From positions 1 through 64,000 of the forward strand of contig JAIRPN010000004.1 in the NCBI GenBank assembly GCA_031256975.1: a DNA stretch of 64,000 nucleotides, given 5' to 3'. The notes beneath the pieces were generated by a model, which worked only from the letters and a program-made list of their open reading frames with translations, had not been told where the DNA came from and made no database searches. This DNA is from Verrucomicrobiales bacterium (GTDB lineage: Bacteria > Verrucomicrobiota > Verrucomicrobiia > Methylacidiphilales > JAAUTS01). This document shows, in pieces, positions 17,230 to 25,828 of this stretch (its first letter is position 1; each line of letters begins with the position of its first letter). The position numbers were made by a program, and so were the translations under genes.

Positions 17230-17904
17230 ATGTGGTCATACCAATTACTATTGATGCCTTTGATTTGCGTAACCATGGCTTTTGGCCAATTACCAACGGA
17301 AGAAGAATTTCGGAGTCTGCAGGGATCTCAGACTCATTGGATTGATGAAATGATGGAGAAAGATATAAAAGATGGGGCAATTAATGGTAAGGGGAACTTG
17401 CAAGTGAAAGCGTTCTTTGAAGATAGTAAATTAGGCCTTGAAACATGGTACCTAAAACCATTGTTTTTACCCGGTAATGATGCTCGCTGGATTGGAATAT
17501 TTCATGATTCTTCCAGTAATGTGGACCGGATTTATTGCAATTATAAAGTGCCAGGTTATGAGGTTTTAATTTGTGAAACAAACAGTCTAATAACAATCCA
17601 ATTAGATGGTAATGTCATTCCAGCCATCCCAGATAAGCAGTTCACAAAAATTCTTTTTCAATCGTTATTAAAAGGTTTTAAGGATGTTAAATTGCGACTT
17701 GATAAACAGGGTAATGGAACTGTTGATTTACACCAAGAAAGTCGAATGCCTAAGTGGGTTAATACTATTTCTTGGAACTACTTTCCTAATAGGATAAGAG
17801 TCTATTTTTTGAAAATTCCAGAAGATTACGCACCTGCAAGTGATCCTTCATTTTATATTAAAAAGAATCAAAATTGGTTTACACCAACGACAGCAGTGAA
17901 TTAA
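17230..17904 (+). CDS. Exported protein following module 3
   Basis: The product is about 224 aa. The ATG at 17230, four bases after the preceding stop, opens a signal peptide (MWSYQLLLMPLICVTMAFGQ); a longer frame from 17158 would overlap the module 3 gene and hide the signal. The mature protein is mixed alpha/beta, with NLQVKAFFEDSKLGLETWYL and KILFQSLLKGFKDVKLRLDK. It is not similar to the proteins behind modules 1 and 2. Coding sequence is AT-rich. It is a position-based candidate for a cognate partner of the module 3 protein. Confidence 0.7.
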   Translation: MWSYQLLLMPLICVTMAFGQLPTEEEFRSLQGSQTHWIDEMMEKDIKDGAINGKGNLQVKAFFEDSKLGLETWYLKPLFLPGNDARWIGIFHDSSSNVDRIYCNYKVPGYEVLICETNSLITIQLDGNVIPAIPDKQFTKILFQSLLKGFKDVKLRLDKQGNGTVDLHQESRMPKWVNTISWNYFPNRIRVYFLKIPEDYAPASDPSFYIKKNQNWFTPTTAVN

Positions 17905-18024
17905 CGCTTACTTTTCCATGAGGGTGAAATATTTCCAACGAAGTATTTAAAGGGAGGTTCTGGTTGATTCCAACAAAGGAAAGGTGTTAAAGTATTAATA
18001 ACCCCTTGAGATTGCTGGATAAAG

Positions 18025-20640
18025 ATGGAAGCCCCCGGATTTTGCAGATTGCCATCGAAGTTGGTTTTGATTTTTTGCGGTGCATTACTGTTTCAGTCTG
18101 CACACGCCGAGGAAAGAACTTTGCTCAATATTGATTGGCGTTTCCAAAAAGATGACCCTGCCGGGGTCGGCGACCAACTTGGTTACAAGAAGATGAAGGA
18201 CTACCTGTTGCCGTCCGGCAACAGCATGGCCGCGCCGGATAACCAAAAGCAATTGCCGGAACGAAGCCTGGATGACAAAGTCAGCTACGCGGCGGTTAAT
18301 TACGACGACAAGGAATGGCGCGCAATCAATCTGCCGCATGATTTTGGATTGGAAGAAACTTTTGTGCCGACCGGCACCAACCCCAGCCCACCATCGGGTA
18401 TCGGCTGGTACCGCAAGCAACTGGACTTTTCCCCGGCAGATTCCGACAAACGGATCTACCTCGACATGGACGGGGCGTCATCCTGTCCGGCAGTCTGGCT
18501 GAACGGCAAATACGTCGGTGGCTGGGCTTATGGTTACACTTCATTCCGGTTGGACTTGACCAAACACATCCAGTTTGGCAGGAAAAATATCCTGACCATC
18601 CGCGTGGAAAATCTGCCCGATCCCAGGCTCTGGTACACGGAGGTCGGAATTTTACGCAATGTGTGGCTGGTAAAAACGGCTCCCGTTCACGTCGCCCATT
18701 GGGGAACCACCGTTATCACGCCGGAAGTCCATGAAACCACTGCGACAATCGAAATCAAGACCCGCGTGGAAAACAATGTGCCGAAGGAAAGCAAAGTTAC
18801 ATTTATCACCGAAATTTACGCGCATAACGGGCAACAAGTGGACGCCAAGCCCATCCTGTCGTCATCCGCCCCAGTGGCATTGACAATCCCCGGCCAGCAA
18901 ACCGTCGAGGGAACCGAAACTTTCACCTTGGGCAATCCGAAATTGTGGACTCCCGACAGTCCCAATTTATATACCGCCGTTACGACGATCAATGAAAACG
19001 GCAAAGTCGTGGACCGCTATGAAACGGTGTTTGGCGTGCGCAGCACGCTCTTTACGGTCAGTGACGGTTTTTACCTCAACGACAAACGGGTGCAACTCAA
19101 GGGGGTGAATTTACACCGTGATCTTGGCGCGTTGGGATCGATTGTTAACACCAGTGCGCTGCGTTATCGTTTGGAGTTGCTGAAAACCATGGGCTGCAAT
19201 GCCATCCGGACCTACGGCGCCCCTGCTTCGCCGGAATTGCTGGACCTTTGCGACCGGATGGGTTTTTTGCTCATCAGCGACTTTTCCGACATCTGGATCA
19301 AGGGGCGGAAATTCGACAGTTACGGCAGTTTCTTCAATGATTGGTATGACAAGGATTTGCGTGCCTGGATGCGTCGCGACCGCAATCATCCGTCGCTGAT
19401 TGCGTGGAATATCGCGGCGAATGTCGGTGAGCAACTCACTCCCGACGGGATACCATTTGCCGAAAAAATGGCCGCCATTGTGCGAGTCGAGGATTCCACC
19501 CGCCAGGTCATGCTGGCCAGCCGGGAGGCAAAGGCGTGTTACAACGGCATGGAAAAGACCGTCGATGTTTTCGGTCTGGATTTCCTGACCGGGGAATACA
19601 AGAAATTCCATGAAACCAACCCGGACATCCCGGTATTGGCGAGTTCATCCGCCGGAACTTACAGTTCCCGCGGGGAGTATATGTTTCCGGTCAGCGAGGG
19701 GAAGGATTACGGCCGGATTTCCTTCCAAGTCAGTTCCTATGATTTGTACGCGCCTAATTTTGGCAGGACCCCCGACGCGGAATTCAATGCCCTGGGGCAA
19801 AGCCCGTTTGTGGCCGGAGAGTTTGTGTTTGCCGGATTTGATTTTCTCGGGGATGCGACTCCTTACAAAGATGAACTGAGAAGCTTGATTGATTTTTACC
19901 GTGAGGAGGAACGCGCGGCGGCGGAAAAGGAGCTGGCGGAAACCAAGCGGATCAAATGTCCGTCCCGCAGTTCCTATTACGGGATTTTTGATTTGGCGGG
20001 TTTTCCCAAGGACCGCTACTACCTGTACCAAGCGTATTGGCGCCCGGATTTTCCCATGGCGCATCTTCTGCCGCATTGGACCTGGCCGGGACGGGAAGGT
20101 GAAGCAACGCCGGTGCATGTCTATACCTCAGGTGATGAGGCGGAGCTTTATTTGAACGGACAGTCGCTGGGGAAAAGGCAACTGACGGGAAACGCGCACC
20201 GGTTGCGCTGGGATGACGTCAAATATGAACCGGGGGAATTGAAGGTGGTCGCCTACAAGAACGGAGAAAAATGGGCGGAAGATAGCGTGAGCACGGCGGG
20301 AAGCGCCGCCAAATTGGAATTGTACGTGGATAGAAAATCCCTCAAGGCGAACGGGCAGGATTTGGTGTTTGTCACCGTCAAAGTGGTGGATGATCAAGGC
20401 CGGGTGGTGCCAGGAGCCAATTCCAAAATCAAGTTTGAAATAAACGGTCCGGGTCGGATTCTGGCAACCGACAACGGAGACGCCACCAACCGCGAATCGT
20501 TTCTGACCAATGAGTGTCACGCCTACAATGGTTTGGCACTGGCGATAATCGGCGCGGAGAACATCAAAAAAGGAAACATTCTGTTGGTGGTGCAGGCTGA
20601 AGGACTGGCTCCGGCAAGAATTGAAATGAAAAGCGAGTGA
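18025..20640 (+). CDS. GH2-like protein apparently lacking both catalytic glutamates
   Basis: The product is 871 aa with a signal peptide (ending SAHA, about 28). The order is a jelly-roll sugar-binding domain (about 30-215; GIGWYRKQLDF, WLNGKYVGGW), an Ig-like domain (about 215-330), a TIM barrel (about 335-640; VQLKGVNLHRDLGALG) and C-terminal Ig-like domains including a Big_1/DUF4982-type pair. This is the layout of GH2 beta-galactosidase-type enzymes. In active members the segment RNHPS...W is followed by Asn-Glu (acid/base); here residues 453-466 read RNHPSLIAWNIAAN, with Asn466 at the Glu position. The usual nucleophile in a G-[ST]-E-T motif before ...RG.Y reads LASSSAG, with Ser541. 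It may be a binding protein or use other residues. Confidence 0.85.
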   Translation: MEAPGFCRLPSKLVLIFCGALLFQSAHAEERTLLNIDWRFQKDDPAGVGDQLGYKKMKDYLLPSGNSMAAPDNQKQLPERSLDDKVSYAAVNYDDKEWRAINLPHDFGLEETFVPTGTNPSPPSGIGWYRKQLDFSPADSDKRIYLDMDGASSCPAVWLNGKYVGGWAYGYTSFRLDLTKHIQFGRKNILTIRVENLPDPRLWYTEVGILRNVWLVKTAPVHVAHWGTTVITPEVHETTATIEIKTRVENNVPKESKVTFITEIYAHNGQQVDAKPILSSSAPVALTIPGQQTVEGTETFTLGNPKLWTPDSPNLYTAVTTINENGKVVDRYETVFGVRSTLFTVSDGFYLNDKRVQLKGVNLHRDLGALGSIVNTSALRYRLELLKTMGCNAIRTYGAPASPELLDLCDRMGFLLISDFSDIWIKGRKFDSYGSFFNDWYDKDLRAWMRRDRNHPSLIAWNIAANVGEQLTPDGIPFAEKMAAIVRVEDSTRQVMLASREAKACYNGMEKTVDVFGLDFLTGEYKKFHETNPDIPVLASSSAGTYSSRGEYMFPVSEGKDYGRISFQVSSYDLYAPNFGRTPDAEFNALGQSPFVAGEFVFAGFDFLGDATPYKDELRSLIDFYREEERAAAEKELAETKRIKCPSRSSYYGIFDLAGFPKDRYYLYQAYWRPDFPMAHLLPHWTWPGREGEATPVHVYTSGDEAELYLNGQSLGKRQLTGNAHRLRWDDVKYEPGELKVVAYKNGEKWAEDSVSTAGSAAKLELYVDRKSLKANGQDLVFVTVKVVDDQGRVVPGANSKIKFEINGPGRILATDNGDATNRESFLTNECHAYNGLALAIIGAENIKKGNILLVVQAEGLAPARIEMKSE

Positions 20641-20646
20641 CGTGAA

Positions 20647-22173
20647 ATGAAACTTGTTTTTGACTGGCGTTGGATGGGGGTGATATGGACAGTCCTGTTG
20701 TTGGGGCAGGCAACAGCATCAGCGGAAGTCTATCAAATCAGGGATATCAGGAGGTATATTAGCCCGGCACGTGACAATATCGGACCTTGGGAAGAACTTA
20801 TCACAGAGCAGATTGACGAGAAAACCAAGGCGAAGAAAAAGGAGCGGACCTGGGTGTTTGTGCCGTACCTTGAGGTCAAGGTGGAAGTGAAACGCCTGGT
20901 TTTCACCGAGGGGCAGGATTACAAGATTTACTGCTTTGACAAGGACCGGCAAATCATCGGTGAACCACTCCTACCCTCGAATCCGAGCGAAAAAGGCCGC
21001 AATACGCAGAAATTTCCCGTCAAATTTGAAACGGGGCAGGTGTACAGCCTGTATTTTAAGATACCGGAATCCTTGCGCAAGCAAGCCGCGTCACTGACTT
21101 ATTTGGTGGTGGTGGGAGACAAAAACGAAGTTGCGGTCAAATTCTACCCCGAACGCGGCGACAGTCCTGAGTTTTACGAGTTTTGGGAAAAGGACGTTTA
21201 TTTGAAACCCAAGCAAAAGGATGTGACCGGAAAACCCAAGATGGAGCCGGTCATGCAGCATATGGTGCTGACCAAAAACCCCAAACAGCCCCGGATCACG
21301 CTGTTCTTTTGTCCGCCGGAAGGGGTGACGGATGCCTCGGAATTGAACGGCGTTATTGCATATTGCATGCTGGGCGATGGGGCCGAAAATCTGGTGCGAA
21401 AAATCCAGCGGCAGGATAACGATGACGGGTTGAATTATTTGCGTGAATTTGCCAAGCAACAAAAACTGGGATTGCTCATGTGGGGATCAACTCGCTTATG
21501 GGACCCGCAGAAAAATTATACCGAATACGAGCGCAAGCAATACAAGGAACTTGATGAATCCTTCGAAGCAGTGGCAAGCGCATGGGAGGAAGGGCTATTG
21601 TACTTCCATAATACGTACGGCATTCCCAAGGACTACTTGTTGCTGGAGGGATTTTCCGGTTCCGCGCAATGGGCGCACCGCTTGGCCATGCGCAAGCCGG
21701 AGTATTTCCTGGCAGTACACATCCATATTCCGAGCAGTTTTGACAAACCCAGAGTGGAGGCCAGCAAGATTCTATGGTGTGTGACTACTGGTGAATTGGA
21801 AGGAGGCTATGAATCATCCAAGACCTTTTATGCTGATTGCCGGGCGTTGAATTTCCCCATTATTTACAAGGCCATCCCCAAACTTGGACATCAGGACAGT
21901 GTGATTGCCTATGATTTTAGGGATCGGTTCTTTGAATTTGCCCTGTCGTTGCGGGAAAAACGCAAAGCATATGACGGACAGAGCAAGGACCAATTGGATG
22001 CGCCAAAGATCAATGGTCCGTGGCCGGAGGAGTTTCGCAATGCCCCCTATGTCGGTGACATTATCAACCAGTCCTTATATCCGAGTTCCGAAGCGGATAT
22101 GGTGCCTGAAAGCATGCGGGTATATTTGCCAACCAAAGCTCTTGCCGACGCCTGGAATCAATCCCAACCATGA
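20647..22173 (+). CDS. Secreted two-domain alpha/beta hydrolase
   Basis: The product is 508 aa with a signal peptide ending near 26 (TASA). Residues about 27-190 form a beta-rich N-terminal domain of unknown family. Residues about 210-430 form an alpha/beta hydrolase: a nucleophile elbow EGFSGSAQW with Ser337 and a late His415 in KLGHQDS. The C-terminal 70 residues are an extension. Layout suggests an extracellular esterase or PHB-depolymerase-like enzyme; the substrate is unknown. It starts 6 bp after the GH2-like gene and overlaps the rhodanese gene by 4 bp, so the three probably form an operon. Confidence 0.8.
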   Translation: MKLVFDWRWMGVIWTVLLLGQATASAEVYQIRDIRRYISPARDNIGPWEELITEQIDEKTKAKKKERTWVFVPYLEVKVEVKRLVFTEGQDYKIYCFDKDRQIIGEPLLPSNPSEKGRNTQKFPVKFETGQVYSLYFKIPESLRKQAASLTYLVVVGDKNEVAVKFYPERGDSPEFYEFWEKDVYLKPKQKDVTGKPKMEPVMQHMVLTKNPKQPRITLFFCPPEGVTDASELNGVIAYCMLGDGAENLVRKIQRQDNDDGLNYLREFAKQQKLGLLMWGSTRLWDPQKNYTEYERKQYKELDESFEAVASAWEEGLLYFHNTYGIPKDYLLLEGFSGSAQWAHRLAMRKPEYFLAVHIHIPSSFDKPRVEASKILWCVTTGELEGGYESSKTFYADCRALNFPIIYKAIPKLGHQDSVIAYDFRDRFFEFALSLREKRKAYDGQSKDQLDAPKINGPWPEEFRNAPYVGDIINQSLYPSSEADMVPESMRVYLPTKALADAWNQSQP

Positions 22174-22655
22174 TGAAATTCTGTCATTTTTTCAAACGGG
22201 ATAAGGTCGAGCTTATCATTATAGTGGTTATTTCAGTCGGATTGGGTTGGACGGTTGGTTTCGTCCATAAAAAACCGCTGTCATTAGTTTATCAGTCAAA
22301 GGTTGGCGAGGTGAAGCAAGCTTCGCTAACCTTGGAGCAATTCCGTGATTTTGTTGATGGCAAAAAGGGGATTGTTTTGGATGTGCGCCCGGGGATTTTT
22401 TACCGGCTTGGGCATGTGCCGGGAGCGATTTCATTGCCGCGCGACGATTTTGAGAAAGGCTATCAAAAACTTCAGGCGCTCTTGGAAAAAGATAAGCGGC
22501 AGCCAATCGCCATATACTGTTCAGGAGAAAGCTGTGAAGACAGTGGATTATTACATGGAGCATTGGCCCGATTGGGATATGTAAATATCCAGGTATTTCA
22601 AGGTGGTTGGGATGAATGGACGCGGGCGGGCTTGCCAGAAGAACTGGTTAAATGA
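22170..22655 (+). CDS. Membrane-anchored rhodanese-like protein
   Basis: The product is 161 aa. An N-terminal membrane segment (about 15-32, LIIIVVISVGLGWTVGFVH) is followed by a single rhodanese domain (about 50-158): LDVRPGIFYRLGHVPGAISL, the active-site loop beginning YCSGESCEDS with Cys117, and FQGGWDEWTRAGLP. The loop is long enough for a sulfurtransferase rather than a phosphatase. It probably sits on the outer face of the inner membrane and handles persulfide sulfur. It overlaps the hydrolase gene by 4 bp. Confidence 0.85.
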   Translation: MMKFCHFFKRDKVELIIIVVISVGLGWTVGFVHKKPLSLVYQSKVGEVKQASLTLEQFRDFVDGKKGIVLDVRPGIFYRLGHVPGAISLPRDDFEKGYQKLQALLEKDKRQPIAIYCSGESCEDSGLLHGALARLGYVNIQVFQGGWDEWTRAGLPEELVK

Positions 22656-22740
22656 ATCAGATTAGCTCGGCTTAACTAAGTCGTTTTTAAACCGGCTCAT
22701 CAGGCAGGAACATTTGGAAAATAATCAACAAGTCAGAATT

Positions 22741-22824
22741 TACCGGCGGAGGGTCTCGAACCCACACATACTTGCGTATACCAGATTTTGAGTCTGGCGC
22801 GTCTGCCAATTCCGCCACGCCGGC
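22741..22824 (-). tRNA. tRNA-Leu(CAA)
   Basis: The minus strand gives an acceptor stem gccggcg/cgccggt, the D-arm start tggcggaattggcagacg, an anticodon stem ccaga/tctgg around a loop ctcaaaa (anticodon CAA), a long variable arm that folds as atac/gtat, and a T-loop ttcgaga. The long variable arm and the anticodon make it a class II leucine tRNA. The 1-72 pair is G-U and the T-stem has one mismatch. CCA is not encoded. Confidence 0.93.
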
Positions 22825-22922
22825 TTGTTAAGGAAGGAAAAACATAGAAAAAAAAAGCCTACTTGGCAAGCGGTGAAAATGGTTTTGTTTAAAAAATTGT
22901 GATGGGTTAGTTTTTCAGGCAC

Positions 22923-23663
22923 ATGATTGCCGGTTATCAGGTCCTGTTGGTCATTCCCGCTTACCGCGAAGCGGGACGGCTGCCGCCTTATCTAAGGGAA
23001 CTGTCCGGTGTTTTGTCCCGGGGAGGGTTTTCGACTGCCATTTTGATTGTTGATGATGGCTCGCCGATTGAGGAACAGCAGGCATTAAGGGGGTTGATTG
23101 AAATTGGAACAATCGGTTCCTGTGAAATTTTGCAGCCGCTTGTGTTGCCTGAGAACAGGGGCAAGGGCGGGGCGGTATTGGCGGGCTGGAGGAGCGGGGT
23201 GAAGGCGGACTGGCTGGCTTTTGTCGATGCGGATGGCGCCTTGTCTGCGGCGGAAGTATTGCGGGTGTTGCGGCTCGCTGTTAGCGGACAACAACAAGCG
23301 GTCTATTGTGCGTCGAGGGTGGGAGAACTGCAGAGGCTGGTCAGGCGCAGGTGGAACCGCTGGGTGCTGGGGCGTGCTTTTGCCCAAGTCGTACGCTTCA
23401 TGTTAAATCTCGGGATTAACGACAGCCAATGTGGATTTAAATTGCTTCCGGCGGCTTGTTTTCATCTGGTGGATCCGCAATTACAAGAGCAGGGATATTG
23501 TTTTGACCTGGAATTATTACTGGCCTTGCAACGCAGGGATGTTCGCATTGTCGAGGTGCCGGTGAATTGGCAGGATCAGCCCGGAGGCAAAGTCAGACCG
23601 CTACGAGATGGAATCCGAATGTTGCGGCAGCTGTGTCGTTTGCGAAAACGATTCCGACAATAA
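22923..23663 (+). CDS. Family 2 glycosyltransferase (Alg5/DPM-like)
   Basis: The product is 246 aa. It is a GT-A fold enzyme with VIPAYREAGRLPPYL at the N-terminus, ILIVDDGSP (about 39-47), ENRGKGGAVLAGW (the nucleotide-binding turn) and FVDADGAL with Asp102/Asp104 as the metal-binding DXD. SQCGFKLLP and YCFDLELLL follow, typical of dolichyl- or polyprenyl-phosphate glucosyltransferase-like members. No membrane segment is seen. It probably makes a polyprenyl-phosphate sugar or transfers sugar to a lipid acceptor, which would feed glycan enzymes such as the Agl23-like and STT3-like proteins elsewhere in the window (inference). Confidence 0.85.
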   Translation: MIAGYQVLLVIPAYREAGRLPPYLRELSGVLSRGGFSTAILIVDDGSPIEEQQALRGLIEIGTIGSCEILQPLVLPENRGKGGAVLAGWRSGVKADWLAFVDADGALSAAEVLRVLRLAVSGQQQAVYCASRVGELQRLVRRRWNRWVLGRAFAQVVRFMLNLGINDSQCGFKLLPAACFHLVDPQLQEQGYCFDLELLLALQRRDVRIVEVPVNWQDQPGGKVRPLRDGIRMLRQLCRLRKRFRQ

Positions 23664-23717
23664 AGTGCTGGATAAAATCGGGTTTTAATTCATCATGCGT
23701 CCTTCTAAACAGCAATT

Positions 23718-24581
23718 ATGAATACGTTAATTTCACCTCTTTGCAAAATCGTTTTTGGCGCCGGGTTATGCTTGGCTTGCATCGGTTCGTCCAAGGCCGA
23801 GCCGGTTTATGATGTCTTTAATCCCTGTCCCGATGTGAACCGCACGGCGGATGGCAAATGGGAACTGCATGATATGAAACGCCCGGTGCCGCCGAAGGTC
23901 GCGCCGAAGAGTGAAAAGGACATGCAGGATTGGATCAAGGCACCGGCTGGCGCAATCCAGTTGCTCGGATCGGGTTCGGATGTTTCACTGTGGAAAGACC
24001 AGCGCAAGTGGATTATGGAAAAGGGGGTGCTGGAAGTGGTTCCCAAGGGACAGAATTTCGAGACGGTGGACAGTTTTGGTTCCTGCCGCTTGCATGTGGA
24101 ATGGATGGCACCCGCCGAATCAAACCGCAAGGAACAAAATCGCGCCAACAGCGGTATTTTCCTGATGTCGACCTACGAGGTTCAGGTATTGGATACCTAT
24201 GATAATCCGACCTATGCCGATGGCATGGCCGGTGCCCTTTATGCGGTGAAGCCGCCGGATGCCAATCCGTTGCGACCTTCCGGCCAATGGCAATATTACG
24301 ATATCTGGTTCAAGCGCCCGACCTTTGACGAGAAGGGGGCCATGGTCACCCCGGCTTGTGTTACGGTTTATATCAACGGTGTTCTGGTGCAGGACAATGT
24401 GCCGTTTGACGGGGTGTCGGTTTATAAACCGCGCCAGCCGTACAAGAAACACGCCGACAAGCTGCCGCTTGCCTTGCAATATCACAATGAAGTGATCAGC
24501 TTTCGCAACATCTGGCTGCAACCGCTGGGGGATGACAATGTGGTGTCGCCCGCCGGCAAAGTGGGAATTGCCAGAAAATAA
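23718..24581 (+). CDS. Exported DUF1080 protein (3-keto-disaccharide hydrolase family)
   Basis: The product is 287 aa with a signal peptide (about 1-27, ending SSKA). The body is a concanavalin-like DUF1080 domain: GSCRLHVEWMAP, RANSGIFLMSTYEVQVLDTY and QWQYYDIWFKRP are all typical. Members of this family have been described as hydrolases or lyases acting on 3-keto glycosides, and they often sit with Gfo/Idh/MocA oxidoreductases, as here. It probably works in the periplasm, downstream of oxidation of a sugar at C3. It is followed 15 bp later by an AraC regulator. Confidence 0.85.
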   Translation: MNTLISPLCKIVFGAGLCLACIGSSKAEPVYDVFNPCPDVNRTADGKWELHDMKRPVPPKVAPKSEKDMQDWIKAPAGAIQLLGSGSDVSLWKDQRKWIMEKGVLEVVPKGQNFETVDSFGSCRLHVEWMAPAESNRKEQNRANSGIFLMSTYEVQVLDTYDNPTYADGMAGALYAVKPPDANPLRPSGQWQYYDIWFKRPTFDEKGAMVTPACVTVYINGVLVQDNVPFDGVSVYKPRQPYKKHADKLPLALQYHNEVISFRNIWLQPLGDDNVVSPAGKVGIARK

Positions 24582-24595
24582 CCCGCAAACGCGAC

Positions 24596-25528
24596 ATGAT
24601 TCGACAATTGCCCGTCAAGCCGCGCCGTTTTTTCGAACTCTTCGAGGAGTTTGGCCGGGGAAGCATTGCGCGCTTGCCCACCCATCAAAACGGCGGGCTG
24701 GAGATTCATTATATCTCGTCGGGCCATTTGCACTGGCAGGTTGAAAACAAAATCTACCTGGTGCCGCCCCGCTCATTTTTTTTCACCTTCCCTTGGGAAA
24801 GGCATGGGGGAACCGGTGACTTTGAACTGGGACATTATTTCCATTTTGCCGTCTTTCGCCTGCAAAGCCAGGAACGCAAGTCAGCCGACAAGTTGCGGTT
24901 TGTGCCGGAGTTTGCCATTTCGGAACAGGACCAAATCGGCATTTTCCGCAAGCTGCTGTCTTCCAAGAACCGGTATTGCCCGGCCAGCCCGGCGCTGGCG
25001 GTGATGATGCCGCGTTTGGTTGATGAATTGAGCGAGCCGGGGCCGTTGGCAAAAACCAAGGTGATCGCCTATTCCCAGGCAATTCTTTGCGAGCTGGCCT
25101 TGTGCATGCATCAGGCCAATCAAAAGACCAACGCCGATTCCTCGTCGGGCAGGGAGCGAATCCTGCAATTCATCGGTGATTTGTGGGACCAATGCGACGA
25201 GCCATGGACGCTGAGTTCCATGGCAGCCGCCTGCAAGCTTGGGCGCACGCGTTTCGAAACCCTGACCAAGGAAATTACCGGAGACGCCCCAGCCATGTTG
25301 ATTAACCGCCTGCGGGTTCGCCGTGCCCAGCAATTGCTCAAGGAAAGCGACAAGACCATCACCGATATCGCTTTTCAGGTCGGGTTCAATTCGAGCCAGT
25401 ATTTTTCCAGGATTTTCCAGACGCTGACCGGGATTACGCCCTTGTGTTATCGCCAGAATCACGGCGGCATTGTCGATTATGACCGGCGCTTCCTGAAGGC
25501 ATTGGGGCAATTGCGACAGCATTCGTAA
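24596..25528 (+). CDS. AraC-family transcriptional regulator
   Basis: The product is 310 aa. The N-terminal cupin-like sensor domain (about 20-120; HQNGGLEIHYISSGHLHWQV) is followed by a linker and a C-terminal double helix-turn-helix (about 205-300; LSSMAAACKLGRTRFETL ... ITDIAFQVGFNSSQYFSRIF), with the final helix matching the AraC signature. It likely senses a sugar and activates the adjacent operon that starts at 25829. The 300 bp between them contains two perfect inverted repeats. It lies directly behind the DUF1080 gene, probably in the same transcript. Confidence 0.9.
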   Translation: MIRQLPVKPRRFFELFEEFGRGSIARLPTHQNGGLEIHYISSGHLHWQVENKIYLVPPRSFFFTFPWERHGGTGDFELGHYFHFAVFRLQSQERKSADKLRFVPEFAISEQDQIGIFRKLLSSKNRYCPASPALAVMMPRLVDELSEPGPLAKTKVIAYSQAILCELALCMHQANQKTNADSSSGRERILQFIGDLWDQCDEPWTLSSMAAACKLGRTRFETLTKEITGDAPAMLINRLRVRRAQQLLKESDKTITDIAFQVGFNSSQYFSRIFQTLTGITPLCYRQNHGGIVDYDRRFLKALGQLRQHS

Positions 25529-25645
25529 GGCCAATCGCAGGGGCGTCCCGGGACTTCCATGTTAGCGATTTTTGGCGAGGGGTGATTTTTGGTTAAGTGA
25601 TTAAACGCGTTATGCTGAAAAATTGAAAAAATCCCTTTTGCACTA

Positions 25646-25660
25646 TTTACCACTGGTAAA
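25646..25660. promoter_or_regulatory. Inverted repeat, possible operator
   Basis: A perfect palindrome tttacc-act-ggtaaa sits about 170 bp upstream of the oxidoreductase operon and downstream of the AraC gene. Its symmetry suits a dimeric regulator (LacI or GntR type) more than AraC, which usually binds direct repeats. Confidence 0.4.
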
Positions 25661-25757
25661 ACAAACAAGCCAATCACAATTTAAGCGGTTAAGTTGGCTT
25701 CAAGCAAATTGGCAACAGGGCTGTAAAAGGTAGATGAACGGATATACAGGCTTGCCA

Positions 25758-25777
25758 TAAGTAAAAAAATTTACTTA
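25758..25777. promoter_or_regulatory. Inverted repeat near operon promoter
   Basis: Arms taagtaaa and tttactta are perfect 8-bp complements around a 4-bp centre, 52 bp upstream of the ATG at 25829. The position fits an operator overlapping the operon promoter. The rest of the 25529-25828 gap is AT-rich with no open frame. Confidence 0.45.
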
Positions 25778-25828
25778 GTTTGTGAAACGTTTTTATTGAG
25801 ATAATTACAACGAAAGGTGCAGGCAACT

